DNA of 64,000 bases from Dicaeum eximium. Taxonomy: Eukaryota; Chordata; Aves; Passeriformes; Dicaeidae. The stretch lies in the NCBI GenBank assembly GCA_013396995.1, contig VWZP01005802.1, positions 1 to 64,000 of the forward strand, read 5' to 3'. The notes below the pieces were generated by a model. It did no database searches and had not been told where the DNA came from. It worked only from the letters and a program-made list of their open reading frames with translations. Shown here in pieces: positions 1-12,965 of this stretch; the first letter of the stretch is position 1, and each line of letters starts with the position of its first letter. The translations under genes and the position numbers were made by a program.

Positions 1-1751
1 GCACATCTGCATCAGCCCCAACCCAGCCCAGAGCACCCCAGGCTGCCCTCAATGGGTGGAGCTGGAGTTCTTGGACCAGGGAGGATTTAGGGCACCAAAG
101 TCATTATGTAAGTGGAGTTGGTTGTGCTGATTCTGATACAGCTTTGTCTATTTTATCTTTAAGGGGACAGTGATTATCACTGGTCAGAATTTCTGAGCAG
201 AACCACAAAGTCTCCATTCTTGGAGGTTTTCAAGGCCAGACAGCATAAATCCATGAGCAATCCTGTAGCCTTTGCAAACCTGAATCGTCCTTTGATCCTG
301 TGAGTCTGTGGAGGTAGGTTTGCCTTACTGTGTTACCAAAAGTAGGGTATAAACAGGTTAATTTAGTTCAGATTTTATTATCTGCCAACTCTCTTTTGAA
401 AGGCCTATAGATTTTTTAATACAAAAAAGGGTATTCCTAATGCTTAATATTTATAATGTGCTAATAGCCATAGATGTTAGCCAAGGTCAGAGACTAAAAA
501 AAGAATGAAGGTAATTTAGTGGCTAAATCATTAACCTACAAGAGACGAAATCAGAGTTCATTGGAGTCTTCCTATATGAATTTATACAAGCAATGGTGAG
601 TGGGAGTCATCTCACGTGGTTTTAGCCCTTCAGAAAGTAGGTAGCTAATTTAATGTGGTTTTTCAGATGCCATCATGAGTCAATAGAGAGACCAAGACCT
701 CAAAGCTGTTTCCTGCAACATATTTTGGTGGGGTGGACACTTTCTTTCCATTGAGGGAGCGAGATAACAGCACTCGATGGGGAGCTTGGAGGGTTGAGAG
801 AGACAGATCTCATCAGACAGTGTTAAAACAAATTGTTTTAAGGTTTCATTTTATTAGTTTAACAGTTGCACGTCACAGTGTTGATTTATTTACTGTCAGG
901 GGTTTTGTGCTTGTTCTCAGAGTTGCATTATCTAACACCTCATTTGTTGTGTGTGTTCTCTGTTGTGCTGTTTATCATCTCTGGGGGCTGGATTAAAGTT
1001 ATCATTCTCCCACTCTGGGTAACCACTGGCTTATATGATAAAATTACTGGTCAGATACTCATTTGGTAATTGTACTTAGCATTGCCATCATATCCGTGCT
1101 TCAGGAACTGTTAATGGTTACACTCTTTACCTTTACTCCTCACAAAGCCAGTCCATGGAGGGAAAAAGGGGAAACACTTTTCTCTGCTCTTTCATGTTTC
1201 CCTTCTCCTCTTTTGAGCATTTTGGATATTCTTGGTCTGTTCAAACCAACACACTCATATTGCTGTCTCAGTTCTAGCTGGATAGTTAAGTGTGGGACAG
1301 TATGGACAAGTGACTGGGACAGTGGACACATCCAGTGCTGTAGAACTTCACCCCTGAACAAGTGGAAAATCATGAAGTGGGATGGAAAATGTTCCTCAGC
1401 TCTGGAGGCATGGGTACACAAGTTGCAAGGAAAAAAAAACACAGAAGGAAGTCCTTTCAGGAAATTTGCTGCTCCAGTTTCTAGTGGGCAGTTCCCCAGA
1501 CACAGTAGAAGGGCTTTCTTACTTGCAGTCTTAATAAAGGAACTTCTGATTCTTATTTACAAGACATGAGTACTCAAGACTATGAGCAGGACCGGAGGAG
1601 CCCTGCCTCCAGACAGGTCAAGGAAGGGGAAAACTGGGTTTATTGGACTGTGATTCAAGGCACTGGCACAGCAGACCCACAGGACTGTTAGTGCACAGTG
1701 TACCCTAATGCCATCTGGCTATAGAGATGCAAATCCCATCTGGATTTCCTC
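1..1751. other. Unique non-coding stretch, no gene seen
   Basis: No recognisable repeat or gene. The longest open frame (1063-1569, plus, 168 codons) opens only at a TTG codon, has no recognisable domain and overlaps an unrelated minus-strand frame (1140-1442), so I do not call it. Base composition is mixed; the first 60 bases are somewhat GC-rich. Confidence 0.6.
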
Positions 1752-1850
1752 TTAGCCTTGCACTGGACCAGCTCCAGGAGCTCCATGTCCCTCTTGTACT
1801 GAGGGGCTCAGAATTGGGTTCTCTCTGGTCCAAATGATCCAGGTGAGTGC
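1752..1850 (-). mobile_element. CR1 LINE fragment, internal part of the 3' region
   Basis: Read on the minus strand, the segment says that the sequence is 'in the bands' of the CR1 region near the end of ORF2: a stretch equivalent to the family's 'CAGTACAAGAGAGACATGGA' followed by a gagctcctggag/ggtccag equivalent is visible at about 1764-1806. It is short, diverged and lacks both the 3' terminal octamers and any intact frame. It is the piece upstream of the usual 3' UTR, so the 3' end was lost by deletion or decay. Direction is clear; the exact edges are not. Confidence 0.72.
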
Positions 1851-2215
1851 TAAGAAATTCTAACAACCAGCCCCTGGTTTTCATGAACTTTCTCCATTGA
1901 GCCCCAGATCAGAAAACCCAGTCTATATCAACCTTTACCATATTCCAAAGAAGTTACTTGTTCTTGAGCTACTTACATTACTATAAAGTCAGCTACCATG
2001 AAATAAGAGTGGCACAATTTCATTTAATCCAATTCCTGTTGTGAGAACAGCAAAGTCTTCTTTAACTGCTGAGGCTTAGCAATGGTAAACCTTAGTCTAG
2101 TTCAACATGTGCTGATTTTCTAGCAGGCAGCACAGCACTTGATAGGCAAAAAAAGGGAAAGGATTTATTCAGGGATTTCTCTCCTCCGGTGGTTTATAAG
2201 TGCACAAGAATTCAG

Positions 2216-2690
2216 CGTCAGAGTTTAGCTCCAGCTGACAACTCAGCCCCACACAACCACTCACTCATGTGGGATGGGGGATACAATCAGAAAAGTAAAG
2301 TGAAAAAGCTTGTGAATTGATATAAAGGCAGTTTAATAGATAAAGCAAAAGCTTTGCACACACCAAGGAGTTCATGCACCTCTTCCCATGGGCAGGAAGG
2401 TATTCAGACATCTCCAGGACAGCAGGGTCCCCTCACCCATGACTTGGGAAGACAAAGGACACCACTCTGAGTTTCCTCCTTCTCCTTCTTCCCCAGCTTT
2501 ATGTGCTGACCATGATGCCATATGGTGTGGGATGTCCTTGGGGTCAGCTGTCCTGGCTGTGTCTCCTCACATTTTCTTGTCCCCCCACTGTGTCCTCGGT
2601 GGTGGAGCTGGGTGAGGAGTGGAAAAGCCCTTGGCTCTATGCAAGCTCTGCTCAGCAGAAGCTAAATCCAATTCTAATTTGCAGTAAGGC
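2216..2690 (-). mobile_element. Avian ERVL-type LTR, solo or truncated
   Basis: The segment follows an LTR pattern I know from avian ERVL-like elements. Reading the minus strand there is a U3 part (about 2690-2506), a TATA-like ACATAAAGC (complement of 2496-2504), an R region, and an ATTAAA polyadenylation signal (complement of 2332-2337) about 165 nt downstream, then a U5 part ending near 2216. No gag, pol or env sequence adjoins it on either side, so this is a solo LTR or a remnant. The U5 edge is close to the expected terminus; the U3 edge fades out around 2680-2690, and I could not find a target-site duplication. The open frames across it (2388-2615 and 2503-2832) are antisense artefacts. 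Confidence 0.73.
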
Positions 2691-2851
2691 AAGCAAGCCC
2701 CAACCAGGACACTTCACAGGCACAGGAGCTTGTCCAGAACAGCAGGTAAACAAGCAGCCAAAGGAAAATGCAGCTACAAGCATTCAGAAAAGTCATGATT
2801 TTACAAATTATAGAAATCCCCAAAGTGCTTAGGGCCAGATTGAGGGAGCTC

Positions 2852-2963
2852 TGAGCAACTCAGTCTAGTGGATGGTGCCCTGTTCATGGCAGGGGGTTGG
2901 AGCTAGATGATCTTTAACATCCCTTCCAACCCAAACCATTTTATGATCTATGATTCCATGATA
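2852..2963 (+). mobile_element. CR1 LINE 3' end (about 110 bp)
   Basis: The last part of a CR1 3' UTR is plain: a 'gagcaactcagtctagtgga' stretch, 'catggcagggggttggagct', 'agatgatctttaacatccct', then 'tccaacccaaaccatt' and two imperfect terminal octamers (tatgatct, atgattcc). CR1 elements are usually 5'-truncated by incomplete reverse transcription and this copy is extreme. It sits about 160 bp beyond the ERVL-type LTR at 2216-2690 and is independent of it. No coding content. Confidence 0.93.
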
Positions 2964-3803
2964 AAGTGATTATCTTTTAGACCCCACAGAGAGGAAGAGG
3001 GGGAATTGCAAAAAAATACTGATTAAATTAGTATATAAACCCATTACCCCATTTTCTCTCTATTTGGTGTTCAAGTGGCCCTATTTTGGGAGACTGAGAG
3101 TATCTTGGGGTTTCCTACAGATAGCTGTAGTGCTGGGTTTAAGTTGCCCTCTTTCACCTGAAATGTTTGCCATTTTCAGGATTCTTAAATATTTTTTTTT
3201 TCTTTTTGAGAAAACAAGTACAGAAATTAATCTTCTTGTCAGTGTAACCTAATTGCTCATAGAAAAATCTTTAAGGTCTTGATTCTCTGAAAATAATAGA
3301 ATGAGATATACTACAATTTCCCCACTCAGAAATGCAGTGGATAGACTGAGGAGTGAGGCAGGTGAGGAGCCTGCATGGTGCACAATGACAGGGAGAGATT
3401 CTGCCATTCTGCCTGCACTGAGGATAGGGGGAGAGAAGATTAGCAAACATGAGGGCAGTGGAAAGAAAAAACACAGAAATTATTCAGAAGTAGAGAAGAT
3501 GACCTATGCATATTTTGGTTTTGTGGGTAGCCCCTGAGAGAGAGCCCCAGCCCTGAATGGTGCAGAGCAGCTCATCCACAGCTGCATGGCATTCTGTCAA
3601 TGCCATCTCTGCATCCCCTGTGACTGCTTCTGCCTGGAGGCAAAGTTGTGATTAATCTCTGTGCTTTCTTTCCACTTTGAAATTCAAGAAATAATGGATA
3701 GATGTCTTACATGATTTCACAGCCTGACAATGAGGCCTCATGTAAGACCCAAAAATGCAAAACATATTCCTATTGTTTGGAGCTCACCCAGACTCAGAGA
3801 AAT
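2964..3803. other. Unique stretch between two CR1 copies
   Basis: No gene or known repeat recognised. Open frames on both strands (for example 3301-3537 plus and 3249-3474 minus) overlap each other and have no family resemblance. Confidence 0.5.
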
Positions 3804-4490
3804 GCAGAATTGTTAAAGTTGGGAAAGACCTCTAAGATAATTGAGCCCACCAGTACCAAAAACATGCCCTTAATTTTTTTTTTTTTTAACACTTCCAGGG
3901 ATGGGGATTCCACCACATTCCAGGGCAGCCTCTTCCAATGACTGAAAGCACTTTTGGTGGATACTTTTCCCAATATTCAATTTAAACCTCCCTGAGTGCA
4001 ACCTGAGACCTTTTTTCCTTGTCCTATCACCTATTACCTGGGAGAAGAGACTGAGCCCAATCTGTCTCCTTTCAGGAGTTGTAGAGAGTGATGAGGTCTT
4101 GTCTGAGCCTCCTTTTCTCCAGGCTGGACACCCCCAGCTCCCTCAGCTGCTCCTCAGACTTGTGCTCCAAACCCTTCCCCAGCGCCATTGTCCTTCTCTG
4201 GACACACTCCAATTCCTCAATGTCCTTCCTGTTGTGAGGGGCACAGAACTGGGCACAGGATTCGAGGTGTCACCAGTGCCCAGCACAGAGAGACAATCCC
4301 TGCCCTGGTCCTGCTGGTGACATCGTGCCTGGTTCAAGCCTGGGTGCCATTGGCCACCTCGGCTCATGCTCAGCTTTTCATCCACCAGAACCCCCAGGTT
4401 CCTCTCCCCAGGGCTGCTCTCCATCCACTCTCTGCCAGCCCTGTCCCAAACCAAGGTGCAGCACTTTGCTCTTGGCCTTGAGGAATCTGT
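3804..4490 (-). mobile_element. CR1 LINE tail: end of ORF2 plus 3' UTR
   Basis: A 5'-truncated CR1 read from 4490 down to 3804. The first part encodes the C-terminal end of the CR1 ORF2 polyprotein: a KVLHLG-like segment (complement of about 4450-4470), then WMESSPGERNLGVLVDEKLSMS (split here as WMESSPGERNLGV and LVDEKLSMS), which is the region just after the reverse transcriptase. Frameshifts break it: the matching residues lie in two frames (4143-4454 and 4370-4621). The 3' UTR follows and ends near 3804 with a diverged octamer. A 14-T run at 3874-3887 lies where CR1 normally has a short T run before 'aaacacctccaggg', so it is an expansion of the element's own sequence. It is inactive: no endonuclease, no reverse transcriptase core, no intact frame. 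Confidence 0.95.
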
Positions 4491-5302
4491 GAGTTACGGC
4501 TGTAAATGTGATACATCAGTACTGAGGGTGTTTTGTTCAAGCCATCCGTAAGCAATAAACGCTTTAAAAGTTGTGTCTTAGATTCACATTCCTCATTATG
4601 TGTGTCTAAGATGAACCTCACTTTAGGTAGCTTTGTGCAAATTTTATAGGTTTCCTAGATTTCATTAACAGTTCAGAGGCCAAGTTGAACTTGGGAAAAT
4701 CATATTAATGAATACAACTTTGTCATTGTTAAATACATCTCATTTACAACAGAACCTAAAAGGGTGATGAATAAAATTACCTGGTCAAAGGGGATAGACT
4801 TAAAACATCTTTCTTCCATGGTTTTCCTCTCCACATGATAAAAACTCTTCAGGTATATGGAGATCAGCCTGATTCTCCTTCAAAACTTTTGCAGCACTCT
4901 GTTACCTTGACGACTATGTAAACCATGATGTGCTTAGACTCCTGGGAGTGCAGGTATGGCTACAACAATTGCTTATCATTTTGGTGAGCCATTATAACAT
5001 TATAAGAAATGTAATGTTTTGCAATCTCTAAGTTGGAAATTATTGACACCCAGAAGCTGGTGCAACAACAGATGTTCAGATGCAGAAAAAATGGCCTTTG
5101 TGTGCTCACATGCCTTCAGTTACATTTAATATTAGTTAAGAGAATCACTAAAAAGTGGTACCATTGTTCACAGATAACATTAATTATTTAAACATTTAAA
5201 GAAGGTAGTGATTTTTGAAATTTAATTTTTTTAAATTAATACTTATATATGTAGTTGCATGTGGATTTACTTCTACATACAAATAAACAAACATTTTTCT
5301 TT
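4491..5302. other. AT-rich unique stretch, nothing recognised
   Basis: No gene, RNA or known transposon seen. The end of the stretch becomes increasingly AT-rich before the tetranucleotide microsatellite. Confidence 0.5.
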
Positions 5303-5318
5303 CTATCATCTATCTATA

Positions 5319-5384
<66 letters not shown>
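5303..5384 (+). repeat. (CTAT)n microsatellite, 16 pure units
   Basis: Positions 5321-5384 are 16 uninterrupted CTAT units (64 bp), preceded by a few interrupted units from about 5303 (tctatcatctatctataat). A run this long and this pure is expected to vary in length between individuals. The open frame over it (5255-5515), which translates to a repeated SIYL peptide, is a by-product of the repeat. Confidence 0.98.
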
Positions 5385-8300
5385 TAATAAGGTTTCTCTC
5401 TTTCCTGGCCTTTCTGATATTCCAGCCTGAAATCCCCAGAGATACAGGGTTGGATGCAGTACTGATGAGATATAGCATCAATAGGGAGTTAGATTTGAGC
5501 TTGGGAATATCCTAAATTATTAATAATAAACCATTTAACTCATGATTAGAGGAAAATGTTCCAAAGAGAAGGAAGGATAAATGTTTGTGTTGTCTGGCTA
5601 CAATGTTAAATAGCTATAACTAGTCTGTTCTTAAATGTTCCAGAGGTACAAAGCATGCCTCTGAGATTAATTATCATTAAGTGATTGAGGAAATATCTCT
5701 GCAGCTTCCTGGCCATTCTTGTTTAAATGGTGGAGTTGATTGCACTGAGTGATGCTAAAACAAGGGAAGAACTTCTTTAACCCACTGAAGGCAACCTTGA
5801 GGTACAGCATGAAGGGGCATAAGGATAGATCCCCAAGCCAGTTAAGATTCTGTGGTATAAAAAAATATTTTCGCATTTGAAGTTATGTTTTCATTGAAAT
5901 AAATGAGAGGTTCAAGGAAATTACTGAAGTCTGACAAATTCTTTCATAGTATGACCAAGACAAAATGGATGTTAGCAACCACAGCTAGGCTCAAGATGTG
6001 TGTTCCCTCTGTCAACAAGCATTTTACCCTTTTTGCACAGAAGTCTTACTGAAAAGAAACACCTGTCTTTATTGCAAGGTGTCTTCTTTGGTGAAGAAAC
6101 AGGTGAAGACATAATTCACTAGAGCAAAGTAAAAAAAGTGCTCAGCTATGCCTGGCTTTAGTGATATTTTGAAATAGATTTTTTTCTTTCATAAAAAGTA
6201 CATTAATTCCTATGACAGCTGTCAAGATAATAAATTTTCCTCTAGTGAAAATTCACTAAATAATTGCTCCACTGAAATTTGTGCTTGTTTAGTAACCCCT
6301 AGATAATCTGTCTTTGCTGGTGGGTGAGAGAGTTGTGAAACTTCTTAGACAATATTTTTTAAATCCATAGATTAACTGGGCTCTACGAGCATCAGTCACC
6401 AGGATTAGATGTCAGGTCAAAATTAGTTCTCTAAATTACCTTCCTAGTCAATGAGTATCAGTTGGCACCAGTATTCATGTTGTGAATCAACAACCTGTGA
6501 GAGAGACTAAACTTTTATACCACTGAAATGAACTGAGGCTGGGCCACAGCTGGAAGAAGACCAAGTCCTGATTTAAAGGGAATTTCAGTGTTCTCCAATG
6601 CTTTTGCATCAGCTTCAAGAAAACACAATTAAAAAAAAAAGAAAACTGCATTTCAGAAATCTCTTTCTTGCACACACGGATAAGCCTTGCCCAAGTACCC
6701 CAGTACAAGCTGGGTAAAAATGAACAACTCATTTAATTTTAATTGTCAACAGGTCTTGTTACCAGTCTGAGGACCTCTGGCACAACCCTTTGGTGTGGGC
6801 TACTCCTGTACAGGATAAAACAGGTTCCAGATTTACTGCTTTTATTTGCTAACAAGCCTAATTGCATTATTCAGGTTAGCAAATATTGATACAGAACATT
6901 CAATAGAATTGCTATTTCCTACAGGAAGGTAGGACCTCAGTACCTGTGATGTGCAGCAGAATGACAGTAGCAAGAATGACAAAGAATTTCTATTGTATTT
7001 GGCTAAAAGGAAACATTTGGGAAAAGTTTTTGAAGCTTCTTTAAATAGTGGAACCCAACTGTACAGACTAAATAGTCTGCTCCCACTATGAGGCAGTACA
7101 AAATTCTTCCTGACACAATTTTTATGGCAGTTTTTTGGGTGTTTTTATGGAAGTTAAAAATTCTGGGTTCCCTTTGGGAATGTCAGCCCCAGAACTGAGA
7201 TTACAATGCATGCCCTTGCTGGTGGGTCCTGTTAGATCCAAATAACTGGGCATTCCCACAGAAAAAGTTGTTTCCTTTCCATCTTAAACACTACAGAGTC
7301 TCTCCAACTTTTCAGAAACCCATTCTGCTGATCTCATATAGACAAATGCTCTAAAGTTAAGCCCACCTTTCCTGGACGAGTTTGCCAAAGGTCATCTACA
7401 AATGCAGCTGTTCAAGTCACATTTTACATTTTAGCCTGCTCTAGTTTTGGGTCAGGACATGTTACTGGGGATATAATTGTCTGTGTAAGTGCAAGTAAAT
7501 ATTGATCTTAGAATTCTTTGTTCATTCTTGACCACAAATGAAACCCTTTTTTCCAGAGAAATGTGTCAGTTATTTGCAAACAATGAATCAAAAGAGTTGA
7601 AACTTTCAGGAATGGACATGTCTCTGCATTTTCTGTATTCCTAGAAAAATCACTACATTCCTCAAGCCCCTCCCAACATTGGCTTTTAACTAGGAATGGA
7701 GAAATGACTCACAGACTAAGCAAAGACTTGCATACTAGCACTGCACAGATGACAGATTATCCTCCCCTCATTACCCTCACAGAATAACCCAGTGTTTGGA
7801 AGAGATTAGCTCCTGGGTGAAGAATGACTCTTTTAAACCACACCTAAACAAGACTATTAGTTATGAAGAAAAGGTTTTAAATATATTTAGGTCATGAAGC
7901 AAAGATGCTGGTCAAGGAAGGCATACCAGGACAGCACAAAAATCTCAGGACAATTGAACTATCAATGGGCAGGCATTCACTTCCCAATATACATGTTTGA
8001 AAATGTAATTAAAATAATTTAGCAAAACAACACTGTGAGGGGTATTTGTGCTCTGTTCTACTGATGTATATTTATTAGACACAGTGCCCACACAATGCTT
8101 CCAAGGGGTAATTAGGATACTCCTCAAATAGGCATGACTTTTTCATAGACCTGTGAGACTGGGTTTATGTAATTTTGGTACATAAAAGGTCTCTGTAGTG
8201 GTGTAGGCTCCTCTTTTAGGAGTGATGTGACAGAAATTAACATGTAAGGATTCCATCTCCAGTTACCTTGAAGCCAACACAAAGGTAATTATTTTATTTT

Positions 8301-11300
8301 GATACCTTTCTGTAATATTTCCAGAACAGGAATCTATACCAACAGCAGGAATCAATTTCCTTCTGTTTTAGCTTTTGAAAGCTAGACAGCACACAGAGAT
8401 GGGACTCAGATCTGATTTGGGATATTTAAACCTAAAAGGCAGATTAATTGGTTTCAATGTACCCATCCACTGCCCATTCATGGCACTGCATGTACCCATC
8501 CAGGATCTTGTAGAACCGACTCAGAACTTACCTGGTTATTTTAGACACCAAAATAAAAGGTATCTAGATGAACTATGCCTTTCTGTAGAAACTGAGGGGT
8601 AGGGAAGGCATTCCAGTCACCTAAGAAATGACAAGTAATAATTTGCCAGCTGAATTCTATCACTTTAGACACAGCTCCTCTTCCTTCCACTCAATGCTGT
8701 ACTTTTCATAAAGGTAAAGGCCTGGGGCTATTTCCTGATCTCTAGGGTATTCCATCTAACTTGCACCTAGTCATTCCTAGTGCTGTAGGATCTCTGAGCA
8801 GACTTGTGGGATTGACAGGACTTGGGATTGCTTCGGTTGGCAAGAGGACACCAGGTAGGAGATCTGCCATGGAGTGGGATGCCTCTGTCTCACAGTGGAA
8901 TCTGGGTGAGACCTCCATTAGCTATAAAATGAACTTAAAAACCTGCCCCTCAGTCTGTTTGTGTGTGAACAGATATATATAGAAATTCTATCATCTCAGA
9001 CAGACATTGACCTCCTCTAATCAGGAGTCTGTGGAAAAAAAAAAAAAAGACAATCTCTTTAGACTCAGAGAAAAAGATCCAATTGTCTGAAGAGAAAATT
9101 CATCCCAGGTCCTAGTTTAAGAAAAAGAAGTCCTCTGAAGTTACCTTTATTTTCTAAGGTTATCTATTTTTAATTGTTTTCTTGGAATCCAAACTGTTTA
9201 GTTTGTAGTATCTTAAAATCAAGGGTATATTTATGCTCTGGATGTGTCATAACTACGTGAAAAAGAACAGCAAGAAGAGATGTTGATAAATGTGTTTATC
9301 ATAGTTGATAAAATACATATGTATCACATCAATAAAATAGATACCATTGTACCTGTTTGTAGATTTTATAGAAGTCTCAGAAAAAAAAATGCAAGGTACC
9401 ATCTTGATCTCTTTGTTAGGGGGTCTCTAGGTACATGAACTTTCAAGAAGATTTGAATGTTTTCATTCAATCTTTGCTGAACTTTCCACTGACTGATTGG
9501 GTTCTGGATCCTACCTTAATGGAAGATTAAACAGCCTTCTAGAGGGCATGGGCAAAAAAATAACAAAAGGATAAATAAAAGAAAGAGAAAAATAATAATA
9601 AAAATTTCAAGAAAATTAATTTGGAGGAAGGCAAGCAATTTTCAAAGTTACAGCAAAGGATGGTGTTAGCAATTGTTTGATTACAAAACTCAGGATATAA
9701 AGCTGTAAGCTTACTTTCTACACATGTATTTAGGTATTTAGGTGTAGTAACATCTGAAGTAGATCCCTCAGGTAGAGCAGGAGGTAAGTGATGAGATATT
9801 CTAGTTTTGTAAGACTTGCTGGAGATATAAGGAAAGCAAATTAAGTGAGATTCAGTATGACTGTGGGATTCAGTACTTTGCAGTATGGCCTGTCCTGGAG
9901 AAGCTTTTGAGGCTGACAGATTTCCTTTTCAGGGGTTGAACACTCAAATTTGAAATTAGTAAAGTGAACCACAGCTCTGCAGATTTAATTGATAGCCCAG
10001 AAAGCCTGACAGTGTTGGGTAACATGAGGCAGACCTAGAAATACATCTCATGAATGCAAGGCTGAAAAATGCAAAACTGAGCTCCCAGGTGCTGGAGCAC
10101 TGACTGTCACTGAAGGGTTTCTTCAGAGTTCAAAGCATTTCTTTCAAGAGCTGCAAAAGCGAGTTTCTTCTCTTCAGGACACTGCACTGATTTCACCTGG
10201 CTGTCCTGCCTGCTCACCCACAGAATGGGCACCACAGGGACAGCCTGGTGCTCTCCTCCCACAGCAGAAAGCATTGTGTGTCTTCCCCACAAAACTGGGC
10301 ATCCCAACTCCTTGGGGCTGGGCATCTCAGACAGGACAGAACTCCCCTTTGTTTGTGAGGGCACAAACACAATCAGTTCCTGTACCTGCACTGGGAGGAT
10401 GCACTCTGGGTCCCATTTCAGCAGCTGTTCATCACCACCCATCTAATCCCTGCCATTAGTTTCTGTCCTGTCTGACACAGAATCAGCAGCCAGAGGCAGG
10501 CACCATCCTCAAGAGCATTTCAAGAGCAATAATCAGTTTTCCTGCAAAGGGTCAGCACCGATGTGACACATAAGGGTCCTTGTGCTCATCATTTACACAC
10601 TTTATCCTTTCAGCTGAGCAGCCAGGGCATTCAATAAACTCTCTGCTCTACCTGGAGGGAGCACACGGAGCTGGCAGGGGCGAGAGCCCACACAGTGCCC
10701 TGCTCCTGCATCAGCTGCCATCCCCTCCTGACAATGCTCTGCCATAATGAGCTGCAGGAGGGGATTTGCAAGTGCTGCTTCCAATTAAAAATAACACTCC
10801 TGCAAAGGCAAAGGAGTGAGGTGATGAGTGCAATTCTAATCGAGCTGGAGCAGCTGCCTCATTAGTACAGACTCTGTGATTAATATGCCTTTATGACCTG
10901 TGCTTATACACCTTAACCTCTTCCTTCTGGAACAAAGGAAACCCCATTCCCACAAGAAGCACTGCTGGTTCTTCAGGGATGCAAGATTAACTCATAGTGA
11001 GATGAATCATATTTTGCCTGTGAGATACAGTTTTACAGCAAAATGGAGTGTAGTCACTTGGAAGATTTGATGGAGATAAAAGTGACTGAGTCCAACATTT
11101 TCAGAAAAATTGCCTTTTGCTTCAAATTTCCAAATTTGGGATTGAAAATGTTAAACCATTTTCCCCCCTCATGTTTCAGAAGGCAAGTAAGCTGTTTCTT
11201 AAGAGAAAAAAAAAAGGAAATTAAGGAGATTTCTAATCACTTCCAAACTTCAAACTTGGAATGGTGTTTTTATAATAAGTAATCCTTCAAGGCTGGACTT

Positions 11301-12965
11301 CAACAATGCTAATGTATCATTCTTAATGCCAGATAAATGCAGTGCTGAACACTCAGATGTGACTTTCATGACAGAAACAGAGAAATTCATTCATGTTTTT
11401 ATTCTCCTTTCTTCCCAGGCTTGCAGTGGAGAGGGACTTTCACCTCCAGATGACAACTGAGGATCAGCTTCACTAAAGTAATTGAAGGATTTGCCTTTGA
11501 CTTGGTAGAAGATCAGATTTTTCAAGTCCATATAAGAGCATTTCAAAAGCCAGCCCACATCACAGCAAATCAGGAGTGACAAGAAGAGGGAAAAAAGTAA
11601 CTCAGAAGTGAGGAATGAACCAGATTTCCTTTAACAGATGTATAAAATGACTGAGGTTTTCTTAAGTCACAAAGCTCCTGAAATTTTATTAAATAGACAA
11701 AACACAAACTGATGATATCTGAATGTTTAGTAAACCCCTAAGCTCCTGTTTTGTGCTCAAGCTGGCATCTTTTTCATTACCCCAAGGTAAACCTTCAGGT
11801 ACCAACATCTTCAGTGTTCTGGATGTGCCTTGCAATCAGAATGCTACCTGCCAAATAATTTATTTTACTAAGTTTTTCAATGTGTCTCATTTTCTTCAGC
11901 AATGTGTATAGCTCAGTGGAAGACAATTTATCTTGCATCAGCTTTGAAATAAACAATGAATCAGTGAGGTGACTTAGCCAGATATTAACTTCTCTTTTGT
12001 CTCCATCCTCCATGGACTCAGCACTTTTGTGTCACATGGAAAATGCTGTCCTGTGTCACCTCCTGACACAGCTCAGCAATCTCACATTTCACAAGAAAGA
12101 TCATAGTCAGTAGTTGAAAGGGGGGACCTTGCACACTCTCAGACTTCAGGCTGCCTCGAGGTAGCTTCTCTGATTGCCCACATATTCTACCAGTGATAAA
12201 ATAAAGTTTTCCTATGACTCCTTAACATTTAAACATCTGAATACGTGAAGTGAATGAAGAACAGAATGATTGCTCGCCCAAGATGGACAGACAACTATAA
12301 AGAGAAGGATTGGCTTAAAGATCTCCCACTTCTCATCAGAATATGAACCATATGTAGCATCTTTTAGCATACTGGTCAAGAGAATAAACATTTTAACTTA
12401 ACGCTCTTTGAAGATTTGAAGGTTTTTTTCATGTTTGTTGCTAGTTTTACATTAGGAAATTAATCACTGCACAGGTAGAATTCGTTTCATCAAATCAGTA
12501 TGTGAAAAGGGATTTTAAATAAATGTGGCTTATATTGAAAGCTGAGTATCAGTTACCTCAGCCTTGAAGATAAACAGGGTCTTGTTAGGTTGTGATAGGA
12601 TTACCTGCTTGTATCATTTAAACAAGTCTAATTTCTGCCACAGGCTTTTCAAGCCTTTGAACACTGACATTGATTCATTAAGGTTTTTTTCCATTCCACT
12701 CACGAATTATATTTCCCAGTAGAAAATGAAGCAACATTAATTACAAAAGTGAGATTTCTACAATGAGATACATAATTGCCAGTACTGAAGTGCACATTAT
12801 AAGATCATGCACAACATACTCTGCTGACATATTATGCAAAACAAATTCTTGATATCTTCTGCAATTATCATTTCATCCCCCAAAAGTTTAAACTGCATCT
12901 ATTCTAAGAAATTAAATATATCTGGATTGTTGTCTAGAATTGGAGCATGGAAAAACCTACATTAA
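5385..12965. other. 7.6 kb unique non-coding stretch
   Basis: No gene or transposon recognised. It contains a 14-A run at 9035-9048 and a pair of 12-bp direct copies (tgtacccatcca) at 8458-8469 and 8491-8502, 33 bp apart. The part from about 10100 to 10800 is richer in GC and has overlapping frames of up to 111 codons (10107-10442 minus), none resembling a known protein. Around 10835-10895 there is a group of TAAT/ATTA motifs and CAGCTG E-boxes that could belong to a regulatory element, without proof. Confidence 0.5.

Noticed and set aside
1063..1569. 168-codon plus frame, the longest in the window
   Set aside because: Opens only at TTG, no domain, overlapped by an unrelated 100-codon minus frame, no splice or promoter context.
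5255..5515. 86-codon frame with SIYL repeats
   Set aside because: Translation of the (CTAT)n microsatellite.
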